Assembly: GCA_944548615.1 (NCBI GenBank)
Contig: OX155972.1
Coordinates: forward strand, 9,855,756-9,919,755
Length of the DNA: 64,000 nt
Direction of reading: 5' to 3'
DNA from: Micropterix aruncella
Taxonomy: Eukaryota > Arthropoda > Insecta > Lepidoptera > Micropterigidae
The position numbers and the translations under genes are program-made. This document shows, piece by piece, positions 1 through 10,513 of this stretch (position 1 is its first letter; every line of letters begins with the position of its first letter). The notes beneath the pieces are model-generated. The model made no database searches. It saw only the letters and a program-made list of their open reading frames with translations, and was not told where the DNA came from.

Positions 1-177
1 CTGAACTCAGGATCAGGTATCCAAATGGTCATTTCAAGAGTGGAAGACGACAGGTCCTCCACTCTTGCTCCACTCGTCCTCCACTCTTGAGCCACTCAAG
101 CTGCCTAAGAAACAAAGTCGTTTGCAGACACCCCTTGTTATATGTCGGAGTACACAGTCGATTAGCTAATTCCGCAC
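1..177 (-). repeat. Left part of a reverse-oriented GC-rich SINE-like repeat, split by copies A and B
   Basis: Read on the minus strand, this matches the middle of the GC-rich repeat family seen at 190-817: bases 20-45 are the reverse complement of the CTCTTGAAATGACCATTGG region, and 155-177 resembles the GATTGGCTTACGCCGCAC region. The other part of the same copy resumes at 1532. A short stretch (46-110) repeats CCACTCTTG-like units and does not align with the other copies. Old and diverged. What is seen is the homology; the split-copy model is inference from the flanking 12-bp repeats. Confidence 0.6.
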
Positions 178-189
178 TGTGCACAAACT

Positions 190-817
190 AAGCTAATGGG
201 CCCTAATGGGCCCTTGCTGAGTTGGCCACGAAGACCCATTCTGTTTCAGGGTCGGTCACACTCACGGGTCAACACTGGGTCAACCAGTCTCCCCTGGGAA
301 CAATCCTCAGGCGCTCCTGGACGGTCTGCGCACCGAGCGGCGAAAGCCAATCGATTGTGCTCTCCGACTAACAATCGGGGGAGTCTGGAAACTGTATTGT
401 TTCCTATAGAGCGGGGGTAGTTGTCTACCTTACGGCGACTGCTCTTGAAATGACCATTGGCCATCCGATCCCGGTTCAGAGTCGGGCAAAGGACGCCTTG
501 GTCCGCGACAGATTCGGTGCACTCCGTTTCACCGCTTCGTAAGGGAGAGGACCGCGCAAGCGACCTCGAACTCGGAACCAATCGAGAGACCGGAGAAATC
601 TGGTCACAATTGGAAGTGAGGGCGCGAGTATCTCGAGCCCGCCGGGTTTATTCCTGGCTCACTCGCGGTAAGGCGTTGGACTCTCACGGGTTGTGACGTA
701 GCTGGACGTAGAATGTACTGTCCAAAGTCTTCTACGTTCACTGCAGGGCGATAGAACGACTAATCGTTAAAACGTCCTGTGGTGACGGGCTCGCCCGTTG
801 TAGTTGACACCCCAAGA
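190..817 (+). repeat. GC-rich SINE-like repeat, copy A
   Basis: A 628-bp member of a GC-rich family. It starts near GCTAATGGGCCC, runs through the conserved blocks GGCGCTCCTGGACGGTCTG, CCAATCGATTGTGC and GGGAGAGGACCGCGC, and ends with a GACGGGCTCGCCCGT hairpin followed by TTGTAGTTGACACC. It lies between direct repeats TGTGCACAAACT at 178-189 and 818-829, which I read as target-site duplications. No terminal inverted repeats and no poly-A tail are visible. Open frames inside it differ between copies, so I see no evidence for a protein. Family not recognised. Confidence 0.75.
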
Positions 818-829
818 TGTGCACAAACT

Positions 830-1519
830 AGCTAAAAACAGCTAATGGGAGCAACTGGGAGCTAATGGGCCCATGATGAGGTGGCCACGATGACCCATGT
901 GTTCAGGGTCGGTCACACTCACGGGTCAACACCCATCCGATGGCCTCCACGCATGGGGTGCGAGCCTGGGTAGGACACTGGGTCAACCAGTCTCCCCTGG
1001 GAATCAAACCTCTGGCGCTCCTGGACGGTCTGCGCACCGAGCGGCGCAAGCCAATCGATTGTGCTCTCCGACTAACAATCGGGGGAGTCTGGGAACTGTA
1101 TTGTTTCCTATAGAGCGGGGGTGGTTGTCTACCTTACGGCGACTGCTCTTGAAATGACCATTGGCCATCCGATCCCGGTTCAGAGTCGGGCAAAGGACGC
1201 CTTGGTCCGCGATAGATTCGGTTCACACCGTTTCACCGCTTCGTAAGGGAGAGGACCGCGCAAGCGACCTCGAACTCGGAACCAATCGAGAGACCGGGGA
1301 AATCTGGTCACAATTGGAAGCAAGGGCGCGAGGGTCGGCCCGCCAGGTAACACTGTCTATCTCGCGGTAAGGCGTTGGCTTCTTGCGGGTTGTGACGTAG
1401 CTGGACGTTGGATTTGGTATGTCCAAAGTCTTCTACGTTCACTGCAGGGCGATAGAACGAGAAAATCGTTAAAACGTCCTGTGGTGACGGGCTCGCCCGT
1501 TGTAGTTGACACCGTAAGT
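830..1519 (+). repeat. GC-rich SINE-like repeat, copy B
   Basis: A second copy of the same family (690 bp), directly downstream of copy A in the same orientation and nearly identical to it over long stretches. It is bounded by TGTGCACAAACT at 818-829 and 1520-1531, so the same 12-mer occurs three times around A and B. This fits either two insertions at one site or a tandem duplication of one insertion by unequal exchange. The 5' end has extra short GCTAATGGGAG-like units before the main body. Confidence 0.75.
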
Positions 1520-1531
1520 TGTGCACAAACT

Positions 1532-1700
1532 GTCCAGGAGAGCCCGATAAACGATTCCTATGGAAACTGACCCACCTGGCACAGAGTCCTACCCGGGCTC
1601 AAACTTTTACTAGGAGGCTGCAGGATGGGTGCTGACCCGTTGACTGGACTGACCCTAAACACAATGGCTCATAATGGCCCAATTGCGCTGGCCCATTAGC
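1532..1700 (-). repeat. Right part of the reverse-oriented repeat that hosts copies A and B
   Basis: The minus strand reads GAGCTAATGGGCC and continues into the 5' third of the family up to the CTCCTGGACAGT region. Together with 1-177 it forms one older reverse copy. Copies A and B sit at the place where other copies read GGTGCGCAGACCGTCC, which corresponds to the TGTGCACAAACTGTCC now seen at 1520-1535. Confidence 0.6.
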
Positions 1701-1879
1701 TCACTACAGGTAGATGAAACAAACATCATTCTATTACAAAAGAGTTTCATTTTCAAATTTTGAAATTACTTTTGAAAAAAAATATATTTAACTGCCTAGT
1801 TTGGAAATATTCAGTCTGACCTGTGTATAATATGTGAAACAACAGCAACCGACACACTGGGTTACACTGGCTTGTCTAC
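1701..1879. other. AT-rich spacer between repeat copies
   Basis: An AT-rich stretch with no open frame or repeat that I recognise; it separates two insertions of the GC-rich family. Confidence 0.5.
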
Positions 1880-1885
1880 TGTAGT

Positions 1886-2560
1886 TATTGGAGCTATTGG
1901 GAGCTAATGGCCCTGTTACAGTTGGCCACTAAGACCCATTTGTTCAGGGTCGATCAAACTTACGGCTCAACACCCATCCGGCGGCATTCGCGTTTGAAGT
2001 GCGAGAGCCCGGGTAAGACTCTAGCCTTCGGGCTGGTTTCCCCCAGGATTTAACCATCTCGCTCTCATGGACGGTTTGCGCACCGTGCGGCGTCAGCCAA
2101 TCGATTGTGCATTCTGACTGAGAGTCGGGGAGTCTGGAAATAGTACTGTCTCCTATAGAGTGGGGGTATTCGCTTCACCTTACGGCGTCTGCTCTTGAAA
2201 CGACCAATCGGCTACCCGATTCCAGGTAGCAGCTGGTTAAAGGGCGCCGTGGTCCGCGATAGATTCGGAAAATGTCATATCAGCGCTTCGTAAGGGAGAG
2301 GACTGAGCAAGCGACCTATAACCCGTGACTATTCGGCAGACCGAAGTAATCTGGTTGCAACCGGTAGAGTGTTTTCCCGCTGGGTGACCAACCTGGCTAT
2401 CTCGCGGTAGGCATTGGTCTCTTACGGGCATGTGGCGGAACTTGACGGTGGACTGTTTTGTCCTAAGTCTTCTGCGCTCACCTCACGGGAGACAGAACGA
2501 TACATTTTGTTTAAACTTCCTGAGGTGTCGGGTTCGCCCGTTGTAGTTGACAGCTCTAGT
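1886..2560 (+). repeat. GC-rich SINE-like repeat, copy C (diverged)
   Basis: A full-length but more diverged copy. It opens with TTGGGAGCTAATGG-like sequence, keeps the CATGGACGGTTTGCGCACCG and CCAATCGATTGTGC blocks and the GTCGGGTTCGCCCG hairpin, and ends GACAGCTCTAGT. Short direct repeats TGTAGT at 1880-1885 and 2561-2566 flank it, again starting with TG. The overlapping open frames are not conserved among copies. Confidence 0.7.
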
Positions 2561-2566
2561 TGTAGT

Positions 2567-3128
2567 ATAAACTGCTTTGTTTTTACTATATCAGTTTGCT
2601 CAATTCGTAGCATTGGAAAAATGTGTTTTTGTGTGGCAATGGCCTGTCCCCGATGCCCCTCGTCCATTTTCTTATAAGATCCAGGCAAAACAGTCTTAAT
2701 GGGGATATAAATAACGGGCTACCCTACTTTGCGTCGATTTACTGGGACCCGTTCACTACAATCACTATTCGTGAACCAAGATTTATCGACAACTTGGTTT
2801 TTTTATTACGTTTCCACCGAGATTACACTCTGGAAATAGCAATATCGTGTTATTTTCAAGGGCAATATTTAAGAACAATATGTGAAGGATAGATTAATGG
2901 TGACAATAACATTAAATCTCAATTCAGTGTTCTACTGAACTTTATCAAATAAGAATCACGCTTCGATTGTATTGTATTTCCATACAATTAGTCATATATA
3001 GCAATGACACATGTTTACTTCCCGGCCCACCAGCCGAACAAGGAAAGTATTGTGAATGCTTTAAGTTTTTTTCGAGATCAAGAGGAGGGAATCAATTTTG
3101 AGCCATTCATCGAGATCATTCCCAGACT
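2567..3128. other. Spacer without recognised genes
   Basis: AT-rich sequence. Frames of 65-90 codons occur on both strands but show no domain, repeat or compositional sign of coding. I see nothing firm here. Confidence 0.5.
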
Positions 3129-3142
3129 GAAATATGTCTGTA

Positions 3143-3174
<32 letters not shown>

Positions 3175-3205
3175 CGTGTGTTTGTCTGTGTGTATGTATG
3201 AATGA
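3129..3205 (+). repeat. (GTCT)n-type microsatellite
   Basis: An imperfect run of TGTCTGTCTGTC units passing into TGTGTGTATGTATGAATGAA. Repeats of this type commonly accompany non-autonomous elements in moths and butterflies. Here it sits in AT-rich DNA with no element boundary that I can define. Confidence 0.85.
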
Positions 3206-4190
3206 ACATATTTCTATTTATATATATATATATTATGCAAATTTACGGCTATATTGTATTGTAGTACATTCTTAATTAACTTCTATATTATATAAAAACA
3301 TGGCAATGCAAATTGTCATTCTATTTGATAAATAGTTATCAAGGCACTTTTGTATATGTAAATATATACTTGTGTTATCATAGTGATATATTTTAAATTG
3401 TTTAATTATCATATTATATGAATTTACTTATTTATAATAAATTTTATTTATACATACTTTTAATATAAATTCATGTAAAGTTTATGCGATTATCGTATCT
3501 ATGTATGTATTATATTAGATGTAAGAATATTTATTTATTAATATTTGAACTAAAATACCTTCCTTTTAATTTGGTCTCATCAAAATTTTTAAATTTTAGA
3601 ATAAAGTAACTACCTCCATCCTTGTAATTATTAAATGTAAATACCATTGCAATATAAAGTTAAACAAATTAATAAAATAAAATAAAAACGAGCGGATATA
3701 TCATGCTCGGCAGGCAACATACGATTTCTGTTGATATTACCTCGATACATGTTATTCCTAGTGAAGTTGTAAACCACAAACTATCATTTCTGAATCTCTT
3801 TCCGAGTTAGGAAGTAAATTCGAAAACTGTTTATTTAATTATGAAATATTAGGCTAAGAGATTGTTTTTATAATTAAATGTATTTTTATGGACTTAAATA
3901 AATAAATGTATTTCTCCACGATAGTGCCCAAACGCTTAATCTGATTTACCTGAAATTTTGTATGCAGTCATAATTTGGTCGTGGCAATAGTTCAAACGAT
4001 TGTGGTTGAAATCGTTTCACCAGGGAAGGGGGTGTACTAGTCATATGTCAATCTTGAAGTTTAAAAAAAAATCTCTACAAAATCTCGAAATCTTGGACTA
4101 ATGTAAATCTGATTGTAAAATATTGGTTGGAATATCTCATATACAAGCGACACAAATAATATTAAAAGTCCGCTAAATATTTTTATTAAA
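3206..4190. other. AT-rich intergenic DNA with an old repeat remnant
   Basis: Mostly poly-AT sequence. The stretch around 3915-4050 (TGATTTACCTGAAATTTTG, ATGCAGTCATAATTTGG, a CACCAGGGAAGGGGG run) resembles degraded 3' tails of lepidopteran non-LTR elements. That is recollection of a common motif, not an alignment. No genes seen. Confidence 0.4.
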
Positions 4191-4224
4191 TATTAAAGCC
4201 ATATCTGTTGGTGCTTGGTCCAAA

Positions 4225-4462
4225 CCCGCCCTTAACCGAGAAACGAACGTGGTTGGAGGGGGAAGGAAAGGTGGGGGGAGGGAAAGAAGAGTGGGGGTGA
4301 AGGGGTGTTTGGGTGGAGGCGTACGGGGGAAGGGGTTTGGGGTTTGAAGTGGGATGGGGGTGGAGGGCAGGGTATGGAGGGGCGGGTAAAGGAGTGGAGG
4401 GGTTGGGAATATTAGGGGGTTTGTCTAGGCGGGTTTTTTGCTTGCCGGGAAAGTCTTGGGGT
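4225..4462 (+). repeat. G-rich strand-asymmetric tract (potential G-quadruplex region)
   Basis: About 230 bases with very strong G-over-C asymmetry on the plus strand and many GGGG runs 5-15 bases apart (for example GGTGGGGGGAGGG, GGGGGTGAAGGGG, GATGGGGGTGGAGGG). It stands alone in AT-rich DNA. The overlapping proline-rich frame on the minus strand is a by-product of the composition. Runs of G at this density could fold into G-quadruplexes on the plus strand. Confidence 0.75.
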
Positions 4463-5040
4463 GACACAACCGATTTTTATATTTTAAATTATTATTTAGC
4501 TTGAATAATAAAACGAATAGTAGATACAACTACATACCTCGTTAATTAAATAAAATAAAACTGGTGCCATTAACACATCTAGAACCCAGGGATCGTTAAA
4601 ATCAAGACTCAAATCTGTCATCATTTTGAAATGGCAATTAGTGAGACGCAATCAGTTACCGAGGCAAATATTTTAACCATAAAGTTTATAAATATACTAA
4701 TTTCATTTTAGTTTGCGGGCAATAAAAAAATACTAATAGGATTGAAGTTCCATATGCTAAGTACAAATATTTCATACTGAGGACGTTGCTGACTGACTGC
4801 ATACCCCTTTCTATGTCGCATAATTTTTTGTTTTTTTTTTTATATTTTGCTTTTGTTATTTCTTCTTATGATAATAACATTTATCTGAATCTAAATCTGT
4901 ATATTTCATATATTTTTAAAATATAAATTAAAGAAGTCTTTAGGAGGATGAAGCTTGAAGAATAAAATAATAGTAAAGGTCACTTGAATGGCAATAATGA
5001 GTCCTGAGACTGGAATTGTTCATGCTTATCAGGTCTTTTA

Positions 5041-5880
5041 GAGATAAACGGCTAATAGGTATGTTAGCTGACAAAAAGGTATACCGGGGTTAAGAGCTCC
5101 TTTAATACCGGTAAATATCGTCATATATATGGATTTTATTGATATTTTCTTCATATGCTTTCATCCAGATTTAATGAAAATTTTACATAATAAATATTAT
5201 GTATTTTTGTGGTTTAACTTTCTCTATAAAGTTATCAAATTGATATATGATTTCAAATTCATTTCTTCTTTGGATTATTCTCTATAACAACAAATTCAAA
5301 ACTCTATATAACAAAATATTATTTCTCAATGAAGCTAAACTCCTATTTGAAAATCTTAAAAATATTTATGTCGATTTTGGGCGTTTAATGAGCAAATACA
5401 TTAAAAATCGTAGATGTCATTATAATCAAATCAAGATAGTTAGATTAGATTGATTAGATTAGATTAAGCTTCAATTTGATTAGATTAGATTAAGTTTCAA
5501 GCTAGTTAGATAGACTAGATTAATACCCCTCAAATGTGAGGCGTCCCTTAAGGGATGCCTTGGCAAAATGTATACAAAATGTATATAAATTTATATAAAT
5601 TTTATATAAAATTTAGTCGTGCTTATCACGACATAGAAATGAGTGAGTGAGTGCTAGTTGACAAGAAGTATAATGTGGTTAAAAACTCTTTTAATACCGG
5701 TAAATGTGTTAATTAAATGGTTTTTTTTTATTTAATAAGGCTTCGTACTCCTACGGATTAATTTTAAGTATTACCATATGTATTTTTGTATTTTCAGGAA
5801 CTATATAAAGTAATAAAAATATTATATAACGTATTATATTCATTTCTCCTTTTGATTATACACTATAAACTAAAATAAGT
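5041..5880 (+). repeat. Diverged tandem duplication (5041-5330 and 5650-5880)
   Basis: The segment with TTAGCTGACAAAAAGGTATA and CTCCTTTAATACCGGTAAAT, followed by ATTATGTATTTTTGT and TTCATTTCTTCTTTGGATTAT, recurs about 600 bases later as CTAGTTGACAAGAAGTATA, CTCTTTTAATACCGGTAAAT and TTCATTTCTCCTTTTGATTAT. A third partial match links 5320-5440 to 7190-7315. The spacer at 5430-5530 holds TTAGA-rich simple sequence. No coding sequence recognised. Confidence 0.55.
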
Positions 5881-5934
5881 TAATAGTAAAAAAACTGTTT
5901 TAAAAACAAGCTTTTAATAAAATGCTCTGTCCCA

Positions 5935-6430
5935 AGTCAATTCTCGGTGCAACAGCCATGTCATAGTGAAGCTTAGAACGGGCTATCATAATTGAATGCG
6001 TATAAAAATTTCGTTTCTGTGCTGTCGACCGTTGAGGAGTCCCCTAGATGGAAGCTAACCCTGGGTGCATGAGCCCTGTCGTGGTGACTGTTAGAACGGT
6101 CTATCGTAGTTGAATGCCTATACAAAATTTTGTTCCTGTGCCGTTGACCGTTGAGGAGTTATTTCGTCGGGAGCGAACCCTGGGCGCAGCAGCCATGTCA
6201 TGGCGAAACTTAAAACGAGCTATTATAATTGAATGCGTACACAAGACTTCGTTACTGTGCTGTTGATCGTTGAGGAGTCCCCTCTTCGGGAGTCAACCCT
6301 GGGCTCAGCAGCCATGTCACTATGAAACTTAGAACGGGCTATCAAAATTTAATGCGTATGTAAAATTTCGTGTCTATGCTGTTGAACGTTGAGAAGTCTC
6401 CTAGTCGGGAGCCAATCCTTGGTGCAGAAT
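5935..6430 (+). repeat. Minisatellite of ~123-bp units (about 4 copies)
   Basis: Consecutive units share AACCCTGGG.GCA.CAGCC, a CTTAGAACGGGCTATC block, TTGAATGCGTA, TTTCG.T.CTGTGCTGTTGA and CGTTGAGGAGTC. Units differ by roughly 10-20% by eye, so the array is old. The same unit occurs in reverse complement at 62700-62990 and 63170-63530. Confidence 0.8.
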
Positions 6431-6444
6431 CCTTGATGCAGAAT

Positions 6445-7011
6445 TGGGAGCTAATGGGCTCTTACTAAGTTGGCCACGAAGACCCATTCTGTTCAGGGTT
6501 GGTCACACTCATGGGTCAACACCCATACGACGGCCTCCACGCATGATGTACGAGCCCGGGCAGGACTCTGGCCTTAGGGCTAGTTTCCCCTAGGAATCAA
6601 CATTCTGGCGCTCCTGGACGGTCTGCGCACCGTGCGGCGTAAACCAATCGACTGTGCACTCTGACTAACAGTCGGGGGAGTCTCAAAGCAGTACTGTTTT
6701 CTATAGACCGGGGGTGGTTACGGACCTTACAGCGACTGCTCTTGAAACGACCATCGGCTACCCAATTCTGGGTGAATATCTGAGCAAAGAATGCCGTAGT
6801 TCGCGATAGATTCGGTATACACCGTTTCACCGCTGGGTAATACTCCTGGCTATCTCGCGGTTAAGACGTTGGTCTCTTACGGGCATGTGGCGGAACTTGA
6901 CGGTGGACTGTTTTGTCCAAGTCTTCTGCGCTCACTTCAGGGAGACAGAACGACTAATCGTTAAAACTTCCTGAGGTGACGGGTTCGCCCGTTGTAGTTG
7001 GCAACTCTAGT
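6445..7011 (+). repeat. GC-rich SINE-like repeat, copy D (internally deleted)
   Basis: A 567-bp copy starting TGGGAGCTAATGGGC and ending GCAACTCTAGT, bounded by a perfect 8-bp direct repeat TGCAGAAT (6437-6444 and 7012-7019). It lacks about 100 bases around the GGGAGAGGACCGCGC block. Because it sits inside the minisatellite element at 5885-7180, the insertion is younger than that element. Confidence 0.8.
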
Positions 7012-7180
7012 TGCAGAATCGGGTCATGCTTACCATAAAATTGCATTGTCATCGGAACTGAACAGACATGTAAACTTTCAACTTCGTAGGACAAGTGATT
7101 CTAATTCTACTTGCAAGATTTGACTTAAAAACAAACATACTGACAAACATTGCAAGGTAAATAAAAGCTTATAACAAAAA

Positions 7181-7444
7181 ATCCTAATTGAACTAACGAC
7201 ATCTGTAACAACCTTATAAATAGTTTAGACGATTTTAGGCATTTGATGACTAAATTCATTAACTAATATTAAATTCGTCGCATATGACCCAGGGAGGTCA
7301 TTATTATCAAATCAAGCAACGACAACGATGAGATTCATATTATAAAGTCAGTTTATCCTAAAAGCACCTGTATTAAATATGTTAGTATGTAGTTAGTATC
7401 TTGTCGTTTTAATAGTAAATACTAGAACGATTTCATAACTTGCG
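7181..7444. other. Upstream flank of OR1
   Basis: AT-rich DNA. 7190-7315 is a diverged match to 5320-5440, ending in a shared TTATNATCAAATCAAG. Any OR1 promoter would be here, but I see no convincing TATA or initiator element. Confidence 0.4.
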
Positions 7445-8092
7445 ATGGCTAGACGTTACATTGGGGAATGTTCCCTAAATAATCAACTATGGTATATATC
7501 ATATCTGTTTTCATTTATCGGTATAAATATATCCAATAAAAAATGGTTGACAGGTTAGTTTGCATAGGAACAGCAATTCACAAGGAAAACATGTCTTTTA
7601 TTTTAAATATATTCTGTTAACGAATTTCAGGTGCGAGAATTATAAAACAGGCGATTCTACTCACTCTATGCATGGTAGTTTTCACATATTACCTGACCGG
7701 AGCTTTAGCATCTTCTCTCGAAAACTATAAAAGAAGTTTCTACGATTCCATTATTGCGTTATTTTACTCGTCAGTTCCGATATTGGGCATATTACAATTT
7801 TGCTGGATCGTATATTTCAAAAGAAATCTGCTTGAATTGATTAGTTTAGCAAAAGCTGAAATAGGACGGCACATTACGGAAGAAGAAAAGGAAGCATATA
7901 CTGAAAATATGAGGAGGAATAAAATAATTTCCTTCATAGCGGCAATACTTCTCTTTATATCGTTTTCAGCAAATACATTGTTGTTTCCTTTAGAACGGAA
8001 AAATGGCTTACAGACTCAGTGGTTTATTGCTGTGGGTGAGTAAACATCTTCTCCTTATAACAACTATCAGTATTTGCCATTACTTTTGCCTA

Positions 8093-8483
8093 GTAGTAGT
8101 AATAGTAGTAGTAGTAGATGGAGTGGGGGGCTTGTTTTCTGCCCTTGATGTCACCTACACCTATAAGATCTTTTGTAACTACCCACTTTGTGGTTGGATC
8201 AGTGCTGTGCTAGTAGCCCGGTATTTCTTACCAGTCCATGCAGATAACTGACTTTCAAGTTGGGCAGATCGCTGGGTTCCCAGTAAACTGTGTCTTTTTG
8301 CGGCGAGGTCTGGGCAGCGACCAACGATGTGTATGCTGTTTTCAGGTTCTTCGTCACATATTCGGCAGTCTTTGGTTACGGTCAAGCCAAGGTTGAATAG
8401 ATTTGCTCTAAGGGTTGAGTGTCCGGTGAGAAGACCGATAGTGGTTCTAAGTTTCTTCTTGCTCCTGTCAAGTAGGGACTTAT
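8093..8483 (-). mobile_element. 5'-truncated LINE 3' end (I/R1-like) in OR1 intron 2
   Basis: The minus strand encodes the C-terminal end of a non-LTR retrotransposon polyprotein: TTIGLLTGHSTLRANLF, then a CCHC-type knuckle CRICDEEPENSIHIVGRC and AAKRHSLLG, decaying afterwards. It is the same family as 60313-60957. The 3' tail is a (TAC)n run (8093-8117 on the plus strand as TAG repeats). A 9-bp direct repeat TTTTGCCTA at 8084-8092 and 8484-8492 marks a target-primed insertion into the intron. Confidence 0.8.
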
Positions 8484-9132
8484 TTTTGCCTAAACAGTCA
8501 AGAAATAAATATAAATATCGTCACAGAATATCTATTTTCATATGTAATAAAACTAGATAGATATCGATTACTGAATAAAACCATCGTGCCTAATTGATAT
8601 TTTTCAACTGTTGAAATTTTTAAATCAACCTTGTTTCATTTGATTTAAAAATATATCTAATTAATCTTTTCAGTCGTATCGTGATACGAAATAACTCGTC
8701 ATTATAGGTAAACTAAAAAAAACTAAATAGGTATTTTTATACTCTGTTTAACGAGTCATTTTCTTTGCAAAATCGAAAAATTTTTCTCGCGGATTTCTAA
8801 ATACCCAAGAAACCATATCTGTTGTTGAGATCGATAATACCTAATACAGTTTTTGTAAAAGAGTTATTATATATGCATTCATTTGGATTTATTTTAAGTT
8901 ATATTCGGCAGTAAACTAAAACTCGTATTTTTACCAAATTTTCAAGAAACATTTCTTAAAATTCACTTTTAAATTTATTATCAACCTGCGGGGTTCATAA
9001 ACTGAATTCTATAATATAGTTTGTCCAGGCGCGGGAATTCCAGAAAAAAATGAAATTTACATTGCCAACATTGTAACTAATGTTAAATATATTATTATAT
9101 TATATAGTGACTGAATAACTAGAATATCCAAA

Positions 9133-9801
9133 TGGGGGCGACTACATAATGATCTAATTTGGTTGCACATCAGAACACCGTTGACTACGTAACGACCAAT
9201 ATTGGCGGCTTGGTCCCGGAGCGCACAGTAATATTATTTTTTAATTCGAACGCATACTAAAATCCATACCAAATATTTCATTATTACTATAGATACATAG
9301 ACGGTGCCTAGAATAATTTCGCGCGTCATTTAGCGGATATTTCTGGTAAAATTCCATTGTTAAACATCATCTTTTGTTTTTTCGAGAAATCATGAAAAAA
9401 AAAATGGTTTTTATGAGCTAATATCTAAATATTTTTGTATGTAAATAAGCAAAACGAAATATTACCTTTGATAGAGAATTTAATAAAGATTGCGATAGTC
9501 GTTACAATTTCTAAATAGGTTTTCGAATTCCTCCGTAAGACAAGTAAAAGCTAGAAATGCCGAGTTTTTTTTTCACTTTTTCGATTTTCTCATATTTATT
9601 CATAATTATCTAATTGTTTTACAAAATGATATTTCAACATTCATTATACAACATTTCAATGCGATCATTACAAAGTTATTCTTTTTATAATTGCTATAGT
9701 AGTTCCATATTTATAGTACTTTTTGTCGAGCGCGGCGATATTGCAAGAAATTCCAATAAATTGCCACAGTCTGCCATAAAATTATGCTCCTACTAGAAGG
9801 G
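9133..9801 (+). mobile_element. piggyBac-type MITE, copy 1, in OR1 intron 2
   Basis: A non-autonomous element about 669 bp long, homologous in opposite orientation to 23583-24239. The right end is GAAGGG followed by TTAA (9802-9805), the target site typical of piggyBac-like transposons. The left end is degraded but continues into the shared CTAATTTGGTTGCACATC and GCGGCTTGGTCCCGGAGCGC blocks. No transposase is encoded. The frame at 9614-9796 has no recognisable domain. Confidence 0.7.
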
Positions 9802-10513
9802 TTAATAGAGATGAGAAAGAAATACATTTAAATAACAATAATTACGCAAAAGATACAGAGGATAAAATGGAAATATATTTAAATGATCTTTTAGTTTCAT
9901 TTTTAATCAAGGGTAAAGATTTAGTAACGTTAAATAGTCTTTTTTATTATTTCAGGTTTCCAGCCAACAAATGAAAGTCCAAACTACGAAATTTTATGGA
10001 CCTACAGAATACTATATTCATATGTTTCATACCCAATTCGTACTGGTTTTCTCATACTGTATATAACCTTGCTTGGACATTGCGTATCTCAGTACAGAGT
10101 TCTGAGTTCGAGAATTGAAAATGTTGTGGAAATAATGTCAGGTCCCGATGCAAACGATTCTGTTTTGGTTCTAATTAAATCGATAGTCGATAGCCATTGC
10201 TTAGTAATATTAATGATATCGAAATTAACTAACATGTATATGTTTCTAATAGCAATGGAGGTTCTACTTGCCATGGCAGCTATTGGTGTGGTGTTACTTT
10301 TACGTGGATCATTTCTATTGTCTGCCGTACTGGAACCAATATTTACCCTTTTCTTATACTCCTACATAAGCGAAATGCTAAATACTGAGAGGGAGCGCTT
10401 CTTCGAGTCTCTCTACATGGCTTACTGGTATTTAGTTTCACCGAACTGTCGCAAATATTTGTTTTTCATTATGCTGATGGCTTCTAAACCATCATATCTC
10501 ACAGTAGCAAAAC

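Larger units (their letters stand above)
5885..7180 (-). mobile_element. Minisatellite-bearing non-autonomous element, copy 1 (interrupted)
   Basis: The ends match, in reverse complement, two copies near 62540-63600: one end is AAACAAGCTTTTAATAAAATG with GCTCTGTCCC, the other is CTTGCAAGATTTGAC ... ACATTGCAAGGTAAATAAA. Inside are about four ~123-bp tandem units (5935-6430), each containing CAGCCATGTCA, TAGAACGGGCTATCA, AATTGAATGCGTA and TTGAGGAGTCCC. Copy D of the GC-rich family is inserted at 6445-7011. There is no coding capacity. Class unknown; the strand given is relative to the 62540 copies. Confidence 0.65.
7445..10513 (+). pseudogene. Odorant receptor OR1, 3' end lost to a LINE insertion
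   Basis: A seven-transmembrane insect odorant receptor (7tm_6 family), a ligand-binding subunit that would pair with Orco in sensory neuron membranes. Exon 1 is 7445-7553 (starts MARRYIGECSLNNQLWY), exon 2 is 7631-8035 and exon 3 begins at 9956. Introns are GT-AG and the phases match OR3 and OR4: each first exon is 109 nt and carries one base over. Hydrophobic segments are spread through all exons. The conserved C-terminal motif region is present: SEMLNTERERFFES, then YMAYWYLVSP and MASKPSYLTVAKL. After codon ~357 the frame runs into LINE sequence, so the last ~26 residues (TTLSL..F.S..NFTYS.YAI in the paralogues) are missing and are not found downstream. Intron 2 is swollen to 1.9 kb by a LINE fragment and a MITE. 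It may still be transcribed, but I call it a truncated pseudogene. Confidence 0.8.

Noticed and set aside
190..260. tRNA-like head (A/B box) for the GC-rich family
   Set aside because: GAGCTAATGG and TGTTCAGGGTC only weakly resemble the boxes; not enough to claim a pol III promoter.
457..696. 79-codon frame shared by several GC-rich repeat copies as a possible protein
   Set aside because: The frame shifts or is interrupted between copies and has no domain; conservation is at the DNA level of a repeat.
4186..4467. Proline-rich 93-codon minus-strand frame
   Set aside because: Direct by-product of the G-rich tract; low-complexity composition.
5430..5530. TTAGATTAGA repeats as insect telomeric DNA
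   Set aside because: Insect telomere repeat is TTAGG; this is irregular TTAGA simple sequence.
7445..10513. Calling the receptors gustatory receptors
   Set aside because: The C-terminal pattern (NTER..FF.S.Y...WYL, KPSYLTVAKL, NFTYS) fits odorant receptors; the gustatory TYhhhhhQF signature is absent.
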